A stretch of 64,000 bases of DNA from Hofstenia miamia (Eukaryota > Xenacoelomorpha > Acoela), in the NCBI GenBank assembly GCA_004352715.1, contig SCFE01000048.1:971777-1035776 (forward strand). Reading direction: 5' to 3'. Of this stretch, positions 24,404 through 36,452 are shown one piece after another (within the stretch, counting starts at the first letter, position 1; the number at the start of each line of letters is the position of its first letter). The notes beneath the pieces were generated by a model, which saw only the letters and a program-made list of their open reading frames with translations, was not told the DNA's origin and did not search any database. Both the position numbers and the translations under genes were made by a program.

Positions 24404-24459
24404 CTATGAAGGTTGGCCTTCTGATTTTTTCTCTGCATCTGTATCTTCATCAGCCATGC
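24404..24459 (-). CDS. Terminal exon of an unidentified minus-strand gene
   Basis: On the minus strand a pyrimidine-rich stretch ends TTTCTTGTTACAG. It is followed by a short frame encoding GMADEDTDAEKKSEGQPS and TAG, then a nearby AATAAA. Acceptor, acidic and lysine-rich tail, stop and poly(A) signal in this order are what a last exon looks like. A second frame (AWLMKIQMQRKN..., ending TGA at about 24390) is also open, so the frame is not proven. The tail is too short to identify a family, and no upstream exon was recognised between 24.5 and 30 kb. It converges tail-to-tail with vinculin. Confidence 0.4.
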
Positions 24460-24469
24460 CTGTAACAAG

Positions 24470-27400
24470 AAAAGCTGTTAGTATGTTTGTCATACAATCA
24501 TACTTAAGAAGTCATCACAATTATCATTGTAGTTTGCTTCAAAAACCAATTTTAGTATTTTTGTTAACATCACTGAGAAGTGAAATTTTCCAATTCTAAG
24601 GAAGTCCCTTTCCCAGAAGAAATTTACCAAAACGTTTATCAATTCATTGAAAATTGCTCATCAAAAAATGACTCTAATCATGACTAGCAGGACATCCAAC
24701 AATGTGAAAAACTTTAAAAATTCTCCTGATTAATCTTTTACTGGAATCCGGGTCTCTGTTATCACAATAGGATACTCCACTGCTTGTATGACCTTGCGAA
24801 ATTCATAAATTACTTTAATTCAATTCAAATGATGTGAAACGTCTCCTGAAGTTAGGAACTTACAATAAAATGCACACATAAATAACCAAATAGCAAGCAT
24901 TGATGTATAACCAATGGTCTATTAATGACATTCATTTGTCAACCATACCTAAAAAAAAGTTTCAAAAATCTTAAAATTCCACAATTTTACTGAGAAATGA
25001 TTATATTGTCTATAATATATGCATTACATTAAAGTTTGATTTCAATTTTCAAAACGTATTATTTATCAGTTTCATATAACCATTAATGGTCTGGCAATGG
25101 CCCATTAATGACATTACTGGATCGATCGGCCATTTAGTGAACAGGTATTCATTTTCACAACAAATGAATTTACTTAACATTCATTAGTTGATAACACAAT
25201 CTAGTATGCCAGTTCTTGATTTTATGAGCACTCTATAATATATTCAATAGTTTGCAGCAGGTGTTCCATCTTAAGGATTATATGCTATACACATTTCCAA
25301 CTGTGCAATTAACTCAACCAAATTATACCAAGTTAAGAATTACAATTCATAGATATAAAATTGGACGTCATCATTGGACTGTTTGTGGAGAGCATGCGGT
25401 ATTTGAGACCACTGATGCTATCAGTGGCCCATTGGTGGGCCATTGGCGGCATCAGTGGCGACTTTAGTAATCAATAAATCAATTCGCACACGCTTGCTAA
25501 TAAAACTCATTTCATTATTTGGATTAGTAGATCCTTTTAATGTAACAAAGGGAATTGCGAAAAGCGTTTTTGAAATTTTTATTTTGTAAAAAATTATGAT
25601 ATACCTGCTAAATGAATTTTAAAAATAATTTATTCATGAATATTTGGGCACCTTGCCATTAACTGTTATGCAAAATAATTACATTTGAACAGAAGAGATT
25701 TTTCACGATATAAGAAAGTATTATTTAAACTTTTGTTAGATTTTGGAAATTTTTATGCTTATTGTTATCATTTATCAACAAGACATTTTTTCAAATGTCT
25801 ACTAAATGATTGTATTGAAAATGCTTGCCAGGATCTTAAAGATATCATTCTGTTCTTTGTTAGGCTTGTGTTTGCTTAAACAGCCATGCTTGAACTGCAA
25901 GTCCATGCAATAATGGACCATTATTGGCTCACAAATAAGTATTTGTCAAATAAACACCACTGGCCTCTTAATTTCCCAGTGGTCATCTGCTATTAATAGC
26001 AACTACAATGTGCAATTGTCGAACCATTAATGGCTTGCTATTTGGGTACGACTTTTTTTTCAATGCAATATCAAAAAATCAAAGGGAAATGATACTTTCT
26101 GATAATGTTAAACATTTAATTTTATGGGGCTTAGACTAAAATTGTATGTATTAAGATGTAATTTTGCTATAAATCTACTTCAAGGTTAGTGTTTCATGAA
26201 TTACATATACATAGATATATAGAAAAGAAATACAGAAAATTCTAATAAGTCAATAGGAATAATTCATAATATACTTCAAATGAATGGCTTTAATACTTTA
26301 AATCTTCAAACAATTACAAATATTCATTCTAAGTTCAGAGCTAATATCATGGGAGCATCCAGGAAAGAATTTTAGGGGCGCGATTTTTTCACCATAATAA
26401 TTGTTTAACCCGATATACTCACTGCATAAATATTATTGAAAAGTTGTTGATGAACCGGTAATAAATCCCGCTGCTGTGAGAAGTAATTAAGACAGGACAG
26501 ATATTAACTTAGAGCCCTACAACCGTGAGTCCACCATAATCATATTTGCAAACTATTTTTTATCTCAATAATACCAATTAACAAATTTTCATATAAAAAT
26601 ACATGTATAGGCTATAAAACAATTTGAATAATAAATAAATTCCTAACAAAAGTTATTACTTTAGCAATGAGGCAGATGCTTTTTTTTATTTTTACTTTTA
26701 GAAAAATTCTGATGACTTGATTGCGCACGTGGGTCCCCTGTAGACATTGTCCCAGGTAAAATGACCTTTTCTCTATGGCTCTGTCCGTTATTGTTAAAAA
26801 CTACTACGAAAAATGGAAAACAGTGTTTATTCTACAACTACGGAAATATTCAATGAAAAGTTAGTCCGAATTTTTTTGAAATTTCAATATCCCACCAAAA
26901 ATTTCTGATCCGCCCTTGTTTTAACCAAAATTCGAATTAGAATCTAATATATATTCGGTTTCAGATATATATTAAGAGTTTCGACTTTGCTAGCATTTTT
27001 CTTCATAAAAAAATTTTATGGCAATTTTGAATTCATGTCTTGAATTGTGAGAGCAGTTAGAACCTTGTCGTTGAAATAAATTTATGTTCTAAATTCAAAA
27101 AACCAGGTGACCTGGCCATTTATCTTATAATTTTAGCGGGTGGGATACCATCTGGGTGCTTAGTTCGAAGAGGTCACATTGTTACCAGGTTGCAACTCTG
27201 CTGCTTTTCATTAAGGAAAATGAACTCATTATTCAGAATGATATATTTTTTCATTTTCATTAAAATGTTTTGATATAAAAACAACATCTTAGAAATATAT
27301 TTGCATTACTAATGATATAGCAAGTTAATGATCTCAAGTGTTTCTTTCATTGATCGAGATTGCCAGTACAAATTCGGAAAAATCATGCTCACGTGATTCT

Positions 27401-28140
27401 TGGATGTCTTAATTATATTTAATACCATAAGAAATCTTACGAATTATGCTTTATCAATATGTTTTCTTTAACTTAGTTGTTGCCATTCTTACTTTTGAAG
27501 CCGTGCAGATTGAGAATTAGAATAAAGGATAATATATAAGTAAATTATTATTCACAATCAAGTTACTATTTTACAGTCTCTATGATTATTAAGATAAATA
27601 TTCATAAAGCTTAACTCTTCTCACTATGGTGAAGAAAACACTAAGGCTAGTTTAACAAATCCAGAAAATTTAAGGGTTTGGATTTCATGTGTATGTGATA
27701 ATTGTCTATGCAATATTTTTCAAAAAAAACTTTCTCAGAGTAACCAGTCTTGGATATTATTTTTATTCACTTAATTAAAGACTAAAACAATCAATTCTAA
27801 ACAGTTCTTATATAACCAATTTAACAAGCAATATTTAAAATTTGAATGCAATATATTTACCAAATATTGGCTACCATAATTTATGTTCACAAAGCTAGAA
27901 TTTAATAGAATGCCGACCACAAGCCGATAGATTTTTTCTCACCTATAAGATGTCTCAATTATTTTTATAAATATCTATAATTCCCACCTAAGCAAAGACA
28001 TGAACTCCTAGATTATTCTAGGAATTTTAGGAGCAGTCAATGCTAAAAAATTATGCTCCAGACTTTTTTACTGCCTCAACATTTTGGTACTAATCTGATA
28101 CTGGTACAAAACATTTGGAAACCTACCTCTTACAAAGTGA
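24470..28140. other. AT-rich, no gene recognised; CCATTAATGG-like cluster
   Basis: Between about 24915 and 26040 palindromic variants of AATGGNCCATT recur (near 24915, 25083, 25100, 25430, 25912 and 26027), resembling decayed copies of a short repeat. No reading frame is supported. If the exon at 24.4 kb is real, this would be its intron. Confidence 0.45.
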
Positions 28141-28149
28141 TATAAATAT

Positions 28150-29177
28150 CATATATATAATATATATATATATATATNNNNNNNNNNNNNNNNNNNNNNN
28201 NNNNNNNNNNNNNNNNNNNNNNNNNNNNNNNNNNNNNNNNNNNNNNNNNNNNNNNNNNNNNNNNNNNNNNNNNNNNNNNNNNNNNNNNNNNNNNNNNNNN
28301 NNNNNNNNNNNNNNNNNNNNNNNNNNNNNNNNNNNNNNNNNNNNNNNNNNNNNNNNNNNNNNNNNNNNNNNNNNNNNNNNNNNNNNNNNNNNNNNNNNNN
28401 NNNNNNNNNNNNNNNNNNNNNNNNNNNNNNNNNNNNNNNNNNNNNNNNNNNNNNNNNNNNNNNNNNNNNNNNNNNNNNNNNNNNNNNNNNNNNNNNNNNN
28501 NNNNNNNNNNNNNNNNNNNNNNNNNNNNNNNNNNNNNNNNNNNNNNNNNNNNNNNNNNNNNNNNNNNNNNNNNNNNNNNNNNNNNNNNNNNNNNNNNNNN
28601 NNNNNNNNNNNNNNNNNNNNNNNNNNNNNNNNNNNNNNNNNNNNNNNNNNNNNNNNNNNNNNNNNNNNNNNNNNNNNNNNNNNNNNNNNNNNNNNNNNNN
28701 NNNNNNNNNNNNNNNNNNNNNNNNNNNNNNNNNNNNNNNNNNNNNNNNNNNNNNNNNNNNNNNNNNNNNNNNNNNNNNNNNNNNNNNNNNNNNNNNNNNN
28801 NNNNNNNNNNNNNNNNNNNNNNNNNNNNNNNNNNNNNNNNNNNNNNNNNNNNNNNNNNNNNNNNNNNNNNNNNNNNNNNNNNNNNNNNNNNNNNNNNNNN
28901 NNNNNNNNNNNNNNNNNNNNNNNNNNNNNNNNNNNNNNNNNNNNNNNNNNNNNNNNNNNNNNNNNNNNNNNNNNNNNNNNNNNNNNNNNNNNNNNNNNNN
29001 NNNNNNNNNNNNNNNNNNNNNNNNNNNNNNNNNNNNNNNNNNNNNNNNNNNNNNNNNNNNNNNNNNNNNNNNNNNNNNNNNNNNNNNNNNNNNNNNNNNN
29101 NNNNNNNNNNNNNNNNNNNNNNNNNNNNNNNNNNNNNNNNNNNNNNNNNNNNNNNNNNNNNNNNNNNNNNNNNNNNN
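28150..29177. repeat. (AT)n tract and 1000-N gap
   Basis: An AT tract at 28150-28177 runs into exactly 1000 N (28178-29177), a placeholder gap of unknown real size. Confidence 0.95.
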
Positions 29178-29450
29178 ATGTTGGAAGCCTGGTTTATGGT
29201 AAAGGAGATATGTCAATGTGACCACTGCAATAAATTTCCAAACCGTAATTATAATGAATCGTTTTTCATTGTTAACTTGAATTTTCATGGTTCTTCACCA
29301 AAATTAATGTGTTTTAACTCGGATATAGCCTGATATTAAGTCTGTAGGTGATTTATAATTGATGGAACATTTGCTATGTATAACAATGAGATCATGGGAG
29401 AACCGACTAGTTGCAAGCATACATTGATTAAAGATTGAGTACATCAGTAC

Positions 29451-29768
29451 AACATCCTTCATACAATTATTTACTGAATGCCCTTAGATCTGGTCGTTAA
29501 GATTAAAACAGTTGACCGAAACATATTGTGAAAACAGGCTAAATAGAGGCAACTAACAATATTTTGAGGAAGTCCATTTGAGAAATTCTCCACTTCAAAT
29601 NNNNNNNNNNNNNNNNNNAACATCCTTCATACAATTATTTACTGAATGCCCTTAGATCTGGTCATTAAGATTAAAACAGTTGACCGAAACATATTGTGAA
29701 AACAGGCTAAATAGAGGCAACTAACAATATTTTGAGGAAATCCATTTGAGAAATTCTCCACTTCAAAT
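29451..29768. repeat. 150-bp sequence duplicated across an 18-N gap
   Basis: 29451-29600 and 29619-29768 are the same 150 bp with two visible differences (G/A at two sites), separated by 18 N (29601-29618). The gap-flanked placement suggests unmerged overlapping contig ends, the differences being allelic. Confidence 0.9.
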
Positions 29769-29968
29769 TAAATTTTGAATCAATAAAATTAAGAATGAAG
29801 TAAAAAATTTCATTAACTAAACATGACAATAAAATTCATTGAACTACGTAAATAATATAGCGAAGAATCACCCAAACATAGAAATTTAGCACAATATGAC
29901 ATATGCCCAAAAATTTACCTTCTACTTACACATAGGGTTGGAAAAACACAAATTCATTTCCTTAGTAT

Positions 29969-29991
29969 TTATATATATATATATATATATT
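29969..29991. repeat. (AT)n microsatellite
   Basis: Short alternating AT tract, 84 bp downstream of the end of the minus-strand aminopeptidase gene. Confidence 0.9.
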
Positions 29992-30074
29992 AGCTGCAAG
30001 TTGGTAGGTTTTTAATAGATACACAGACCAAATTATTAATTACATTAATAAACTACGATTTACAATTAGTAGCC

Positions 30075-32604
30075 TCAATTTTTATTTAACAAGAAGTGGC
30101 TTAACTTCTTGAAGCCATTGGCAATGAAATTTGGATCTACATACACTTTTCTTTCATAATTGTCCTTTCCATTAGCTTCTCTTCTAATCACGCCATCCAA
30201 CTCGAAATAAGTTCCGACTTCATCAATTGCAATCTTTCTTGAAATAATTGGAAAGTTTAATGAATATTGGTGAATAAATTTATAGCGACATACAGTATAT
30301 TTCAAACATTCCCTAATAATTGTTTCAATTGTTCCGTTTAAAAACAGTCGAAGATTGTTAAATAAAGCGTAAGATTCTTTAACATACAACGTCGCCTCAT
30401 CAGAAATATTGTGACTATCCGCAAACCGTTGGAAACTGTCATCTCCAAATGTCGGTAAAATCTTTTTGATTTGACATAACGTGAAGTCGTCTGGAGTACA
30501 AAACAAACTTGCTAGTGCACACAAATGTTCGCTCCCATACTTTCTTAAAACGTTTTTGCTACAATTGTTTGAATTAATTACATCTTTAAACTTTTGTAGT
30601 GTTTTTTGTGCTATCTCCAGATTGTCATCTTCTGCATACACAAACGTAGATAAACGAAAAAGTAGCTTGTTGTAAATGTTGTAAAATGGTCTATAACCGA
30701 CTTCAGTTAAGTTCATGTTTTTAATTACGTCAAATACAGCATACACGGGAGCATGACTGCCAGCAATTGCATAATTTACCAATTGCATAATTTACATCGC
30801 ATAATAGTGCAACGTACGAGATTGTGTTAAAATCTAAATGGTCTTTACTTAGTTTATCAATTAATTGAATCCAGTTTTTTTCATCGTCATACCAAACTGA
30901 AGTAAGAGTGTGTTTATCATAATCAACAACATATGCTTCACTCGATTTAAAATGTATTATCTGCTGCTGCTTAGTTAGCCAGATTTCTTTATACTTAGTT
31001 CTATCGTGAAGACTTATCGATAACTTAGTAACCAAATTGTCACTGCTGTTAAAAAAACTTTTTTGAGAGATTTGAAGTTTTTCATCATTTATTTTCTTAA
31101 CAAGCAAAACAGGGAATCCTGGGGTTAAAACCCAATCATACATTGATTGATTAGTTTCTTTTCGACTAACTTCATTGGAAGAACAGCTATTCAAAAAATC
31201 AATAAATTGCCAAGAATTCCTCGATGTCATGTAATTTTCGACAATGAATCTTTGCCAGCAAGGAAAGAAATCTTTACCCATTAAATAATGAAAATATGTG
31301 GCCAACCGTTTTCCTTTGAAAAAAACAAATTCACGAAATCCTTGATGATAAAGAAATGACGACGTACCATTGTTTACGTCATAAACTGCCTTTTTTGAAA
31401 ACGCACTGTATATGAACTCCGAAATATAATGATTTATCAGCTTTGCCTTTATGCTTGCCTTTGCATTAGGGTGTTCATCGAAGTAGGCTTCACAAAACTT
31501 GAGTGCAAGGTACTCTGTGAATCCCTCATTCATCCAAAGATCACTCCACCATGCATGCGAAACAATGTTACTCCACCACTGATGAATTATCTCGTGAAAT
31601 GTTAGATAAGTAATGAAGAATTTTTTACGTGAACTACCTTTTGTTACCAAATGTGATTTCATTGTTATTAATCCAAAGTTTTCCATACCAAAGACAGCCA
31701 ATGGACAAACCACAATGTCAATGTGTTTTGTTGGTGGTGAAATTTTAAAAATATTTTTCAATCTCTTCACACAGAATGTCGCCGGAGCATGTATTGCATT
31801 GATGTAATGCACTTCTCTCCATACCGAAAATTGCATGTCATCCACGCTGAAGTCTTCATGTACATTTGGCACGAGACCGATCGCAATTAGGTACGTTGGT
31901 AACAAAACTGTATGCTCGAATCTTGTGATGCTGAACGAGTCGTTTAGTTTGGTGACCGATTTTTCTGATGTTGCAGACAGTGCTACTAAATCACTAGTAT
32001 GCGTGATATTAAATCTGAATCTTGACCTGAAAAATGGGTCGTCTAAACACGGAAACGCCTCTCTGGCAAATCCTGGTTCAAATAAAGTCATTGCACTTTC
32101 TCCAACACTAGAATAGTTATCCCTAAATGTATAGAAACCTTTGGTTGTCCATTTAAATTCTTCTATTTCGTTTTTCTCGAATATAATTTCCATGAAATAC
32201 ACCTGTTGATGTCTGAAGGTATTTTTATTCCATATTCGAATGATTTCATTTTCATTATCATGTTTTATTTCAATTGATTTAAGAATTTCGTCCCTTTTGT
32301 TCGTACTTTGGAACAACTTGGGATCAATTATTTCCAATTTTGAAAAATGTATATATATCATTTCTGTGTTAGACGAGCAATTCAATCGAATGATTTCCCT
32401 TCCGTAAATCTTTCTCTGTTTTAAATTGACTTTTAGATCAATGTCGTATGTCTCAGGATACATGTTTCGAGGAAGTTGAACAATTGTTTCTGAAGACATT
32501 TTCTTGGAATTCTTGGAACAATATTTGGCAATATAAATGATTACTAGGACAAATATTGGAATTGCTAGAACTCTATAGGGAGGAAAAAAAATATTTAATA
32601 ACAT
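30075..32604 (-). CDS. Membrane-anchored M1 aminopeptidase-like protein, frameshifted copy
   Basis: The coding region is intronless. As written it yields 624 residues and then goes out of frame; a second open stretch (30075-30788) carries the rest. Removing one unit of a 16-bp tandem repeat (30764-30795) gives 837 codons, colinear with the paralogue at 47 kb. Domains: a short cytoplasmic tail, a hydrophobic type II anchor at residues 12-29, the M1 N-terminal beta domain, FGMENFG at 305-311 (GAMEN-like, Glu308 kept), zinc site HEIIH at 337-341 with the third ligand Glu360 in WMNEG (18-residue spacing), then the helical C-terminal domain. M1 enzymes remove N-terminal residues from peptides. The Y-x-K-G catalytic Tyr is aligned with Phe428 (FFKG), so activity is doubtful even with zinc bound. 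Several N-glycosylation sequons (NCS, NDS) fit an extracellular or luminal location. It could be a live truncated protein, a pseudogene, or an assembly error. Confidence 0.85.
30764..30795 (-). repeat. 16-bp perfect tandem duplication causing a frameshift
   Basis: The unit GTAAATTATGCAATTG (minus strand) occurs twice head to tail (30764-30779 and 30780-30795). The paralogue has a single copy at the matching place, encoding NYAIGGS. The extra 16 bp changes the frame by one and ends the product about 13 codons later. Confidence 0.9.
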
Positions 32605-32630
32605 TTCATCAAGCTAAGAGAAACACTGAA
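32602..32630 (-). promoter_or_regulatory. Candidate splice acceptor before the aminopeptidase start
   Basis: On the minus strand GTTTCTCTTAG is followed by CTTGATGAAATG, the ATG at 32602-32604 being the start used. The paralogue has TTCCACTTTCCAG then CTTGAAAG upstream of its ATG. The shared pyrimidine-AG plus CTTGA suggests that both messages receive an upstream non-coding exon or a spliced leader here. Confidence 0.4.
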
Positions 32631-32639
32631 TAATCAATT

Positions 32640-33360
32640 TCTTGGAATTCCCTAAAATGCATAATGTTATCTATCTATATAAATAAGTATACTATTCACT
32701 GAGGGACTATCTAATGTCAAGATTGAATATGAAAACTTTCAATATTAAATTTTGAAATCTGCTGTCAATTTTAGTATTGCTCAGCATCCAATTCTGCTAT
32801 AGAAAAGTCTAATTTAATGCACATCTCGCGGAAACTCGCCATTATTTACAAAAAGGAATAAAAATTTTTTACTTGTTTGACTGAAAAAATATGCTAAGCG
32901 AACTGAATTCGAACAACTATTTGAAATAATCTTTGTCTAAAGCGCATAAAAATATAGCACAAACCGAAAATATATTTGAAGCAAATTATGGTTTTTTGAC
33001 AACAACTATACTAGTAAACAACTTTTAGTATTAAACATGTTACCAGCACATTAGTCCTATTATATCACAAACAACATTGCCAACCTAATGGATGAATCTG
33101 TCAATATCATAACTGCCAAGATCGGACTAAATTTCGTTAGCCTGACACCTTTTCCATATTCCTGTGCTTGAAATTGCAAAATCGACTTCGCGAATTTCAA
33201 ATAACTTTAGTGCCTTTTATTTAGGTTACTTGGAATATTTAGCTAAAATTTCTTAGTTAGCATTAATGCTTAAATTAAATCCGTTTTAATTCTTTACAGA
33301 AATAAATATTTTTACCGATTTATCTATTGTAGTTACCAAAAGATTGCAACATTAACAATC
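32640..33360. other. AT-rich upstream region, no gene seen
   Basis: Upstream of the minus-strand aminopeptidase. No reading frame or repeat was recognised and no clear TATA context. Confidence 0.5.
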
Positions 33361-34105
33361 AAACCGAAAAATTAAGAAATTAATAAATGATTTATTACCT
33401 ACCCTAATTCATGCAAAATCATTTTGTTACAGTAAGTTTTAGGAAAAATTATGGTTTGTCATTTCGTTGATTAGGCACTGTAATTTTAAGCTTATCTGCA
33501 ATGTGTATATAGTTATACCTATTTTCGTTTTTGGCATTTTTAAGAAATTAAGTTTTGCGTTATCGTCTACCAGATATTATTTGTTTACGTAGAGTGATTA
33601 TCAATCAATCAAATAGCATTACCCATTCATTGACAAAGTTGTTCACTGCTTAGGGTTTTCCTAATATTTCATCGTGGTTCAAATATTCAGATACTTTTAT
33701 AAGATGATATTGTCATAATTTCCATTGATTTGTTGCATTAGAATTGACATATACATTGTACAACGTTTAAAAACCATGCATTGCAATGTATATTTTGTTT
33801 TTATTGTAATTATTACATGTCTTAGCTGAATAGATGTTTATTGTTTCATTAAAAAGGTAAACAGTTAATACACACTATATGTAAAATAACTGTTTAGTAA
33901 AGTTCTCATTACACCCTAGCTTTTCGAGAAATTAGACTTAACGGTAATAGACGTATGCTATTTGTCTTTATCTTTAGTCAAAAACATTGTGTAAATGATT
34001 ATTTATATGACACCAAATTGTACCAGCATTCAATAGTTGTAATTGCCATACTTCGCCCCTTGATGGGCAAAAAACATGAAAATAATTTCTTGTTTATCAC
34101 GCAAA
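33360..34105. repeat. Non-coding segment, paralogous to 43.1-43.83 kb
   Basis: Many blocks shared in the same order and orientation with 43.1-43.83 kb, for example AAGAAATTAATAAATGA, TATGCAAAATCATTTT-like, TCAATGAAATAGCA-like, TGTGGTTCAAA, TATTTTGTTTTTAT and TTAGCTGAATA. The divergence is substantial, so the duplication is old. It is non-coding on both sides. Confidence 0.8.
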
Positions 34106-34317
34106 TAACATAAGTGCGAAAATTGTGTGGAAAATGATGTATTTCGGCAATTTTCGGAATGGATGGCTAAATAAAATACTTGGGTGAAAAATTGTTGGTT
34201 CTGCCTCTCTGAAAAATACATGTAGATTGGACAGCTGAAATTTTTGAAATTATATTTGTCTTGTACATTTTGATTTGGTTGCAACTAAGGTAGATATATT
34301 AGAATTGTCAATATATA

Positions 34318-35215
34318 CAGAGTGACCCAAAAATATGCGTACCCATATTTTATTACATAAAAATCCATTTTTTAACGAATGTCTTTTCTGTTGCAGGACG
34401 TGAAAGGTGAACCTATGGATGATCGTTTGCAGCTATAGTTGCCCCAAAAATGTCTTGGACAAATCATCAGAAGATATTCTCCCTGGAGACCTATTTTGCG
34501 ACAAAATCATACAAGAGTGTACAGATTCAGTTTCGAAAACGTTTTTTGGGGTTCGGAGGTTCCAGACGAAGGGATTCAGAGGCCGCTTCATTCCGTTAAA
34601 TGTACTGCCTGGGTGGCCATGAGCAAGTACGGGATCATCGGGCCTTCTTGGTTCGAAGATGATGACAGTCAACAAGGAGCGCTACATGGCTGTTCTGAAC
34701 AAGTACTGGGTGTCGCTGGGACGCCGGAGAGGGGTTGTGAGAGCTTCACAATGGTTTCAGGAAGACGGAGCCACACGTCATACAGCCAACGAAACCATTG
34801 CTTTGTTGAGGCAGACGTTCAAAGAGAGATTCATAAGCAGATGATGCGATGTGGAATGGGCCCCGCACTCACCAGATCTTAGCCCCCCAGATTTTTATCT
34901 ATGGAGTTTCCTCAAAGACAATATATACCAGGGAAATCTACAAAAAATTAAAGAACTGAAAACTGCCATCTCAGCAAAAATAAGAGCCATCCCGAAAGAG
35001 GAGTGTGTAAAAGTGATTGACAACTTTGCCAGACGAGTACAGGTTTGCTTGCAACGAAATGTTGGACATTTGTAACACATCTTGGGAAAGCCATAAATTG
35101 ACTAAAAACTCTGGTGAAAGGTCTTCTATAAACTAAATAATGTGTGGTTGTAATTTGAAATAATCAAAGTCGAAATGGAAATTTTCATGGGTACACATCT
35201 TTTTGGGTAACTCGC
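34318..35215 (+). mobile_element. Defective mariner-type transposon, DD41D-like
   Basis: Terminal inverted repeats of about 29 bp (CAGAGTGACCCAAAAATATG at the left, its imperfect reverse complement at the right starting CATGGGTACACATC and ending GGGTAACTCGC) are flanked by TA on both sides (34316-34317 and 35216-35217), the mariner target duplication. Transposase remains read in frame pieces: VKCTAWVAMSKYGIIGP (34593-34643), then WFQEDGATRHTA (near 34753), and after a TGA at 34842-34844 the block APHSPDLSPPDFYLW (34860-34904). From the D of EDGA to the D of PPDF there are 41 residues, which suits DD41D rather than the classical DD34D. The N-terminal DNA-binding region and first catalytic Asp are missing or unrecognisable, and there is a frameshift near 34660, so it is dead. 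Confidence 0.88.
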
Positions 35216-35219
35216 TATT

Positions 35220-36261
35220 AGGGCCAACTTAAACTGTACGCAAAAGTAATGGCACCGTCGTTATTAAATAAATTGCAATCTACATGTACATACGAATGAT
35301 AGAAAATTCTTTTCAATGTAAATATTTATGAATGCCTAGAATTGTTGTTTTCTGTTTTTAATTGTCGAAAAATTACGAAGGTCGGTTTTCTCGATGGGTT
35401 AATTTCAAATTTCGGTTAAATTTGGTTTTGTTGGTTATCTGTGAAAATTCGCGAATGCTTATAAAAAACAAATTAAAGTAAAAAAACATATTAAAAATTG
35501 CCTATTCAAATGTGTTTCATTCTGCGTAAAGTCTTAAAATAATTTTAAAATTTCTAATAATGTGATTTTCAATTTAAAAAAAAATTCTGAAAAAATTCAT
35601 AATTTTTAGATTTCTTTAATTTCAAACAAAATATATACAAATTTTAATCAAAGTCTTAAATTTTATCCAACAAGAAATGCGTAAAATCCATATATTTCTA
35701 TAAGTAAATGTAATTTTCTGAAACAAAGTTAAAGAATAATACTAAAATGGAAGTATTCAGTTTTTTGCAATATCAATGTTTTGTTAATGATATTCAAAAA
35801 GCGAAAAATAAATTTAATATTTCAATTTAGATATAGCGCTGTTTCATCGAATAATTGCTATAAAAATTCTGGTCATAGTAAAATAAATCATATTTCAAAA
35901 AACTAAATTTTCAATTCAACATAATTAACCGTGGAATTTTTCTTTAAAATAATTAAACCTTTATAGCGGATGACATAATAAAGATATCCAAAATTCTGAA
36001 GCCCTAGAAGATGGAGGAATATCCCATCTTTCCGCAAAATCTCAGACTTCACAAAGTTTATTAACAGAAAACGAAATTCCCGAAATAGGTTAGGATTGTT
36101 GTTGCTCCCCCTACGTTTCCTAAAATTGGGATTTTATTGAGATCCTTCAAGGACTATGAATCATTTTTGGCATAAATTTCAACATTTTTGGAATGGAAGT
36201 GCATTCACCAATAGTTGGTCAGTATTCCACATTGCTTGTGTTGATACAGCGTTTTTCTGTC
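35220..36261. other. AT-rich spacer, no gene seen
   Basis: No supported reading frame or repeat. Confidence 0.5.
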
Positions 36262-36373
36262 NNNNNNNNNNNNNNNNNNNNNNNNNNNNNNNNNNNNNNN
36301 NNNNNNNNNNNNNNNNNNNNNNNNNNNNNNNNNNNNNNNNNNNNNNNNNNNNNNNNNNNNNNNNNNNNNNNNN
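36262..36373. other. Assembly gap
   Basis: 112 N, followed by a short C run, which may be the cause of the break. Confidence 0.95.
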
Positions 36374-36452
36374 CCCCCCCCTCTATAGGACATCCTACGT
36401 CCCGCGACAACCTTGTTAAATACCAATATTTAATTAGAGCACATTTTCTTAA

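Noticed and set aside
27120-27200. Possible plus-strand exon after TTATAATTTTAG
   Set aside because: A single short frame with a poor donor and no identifiable product.
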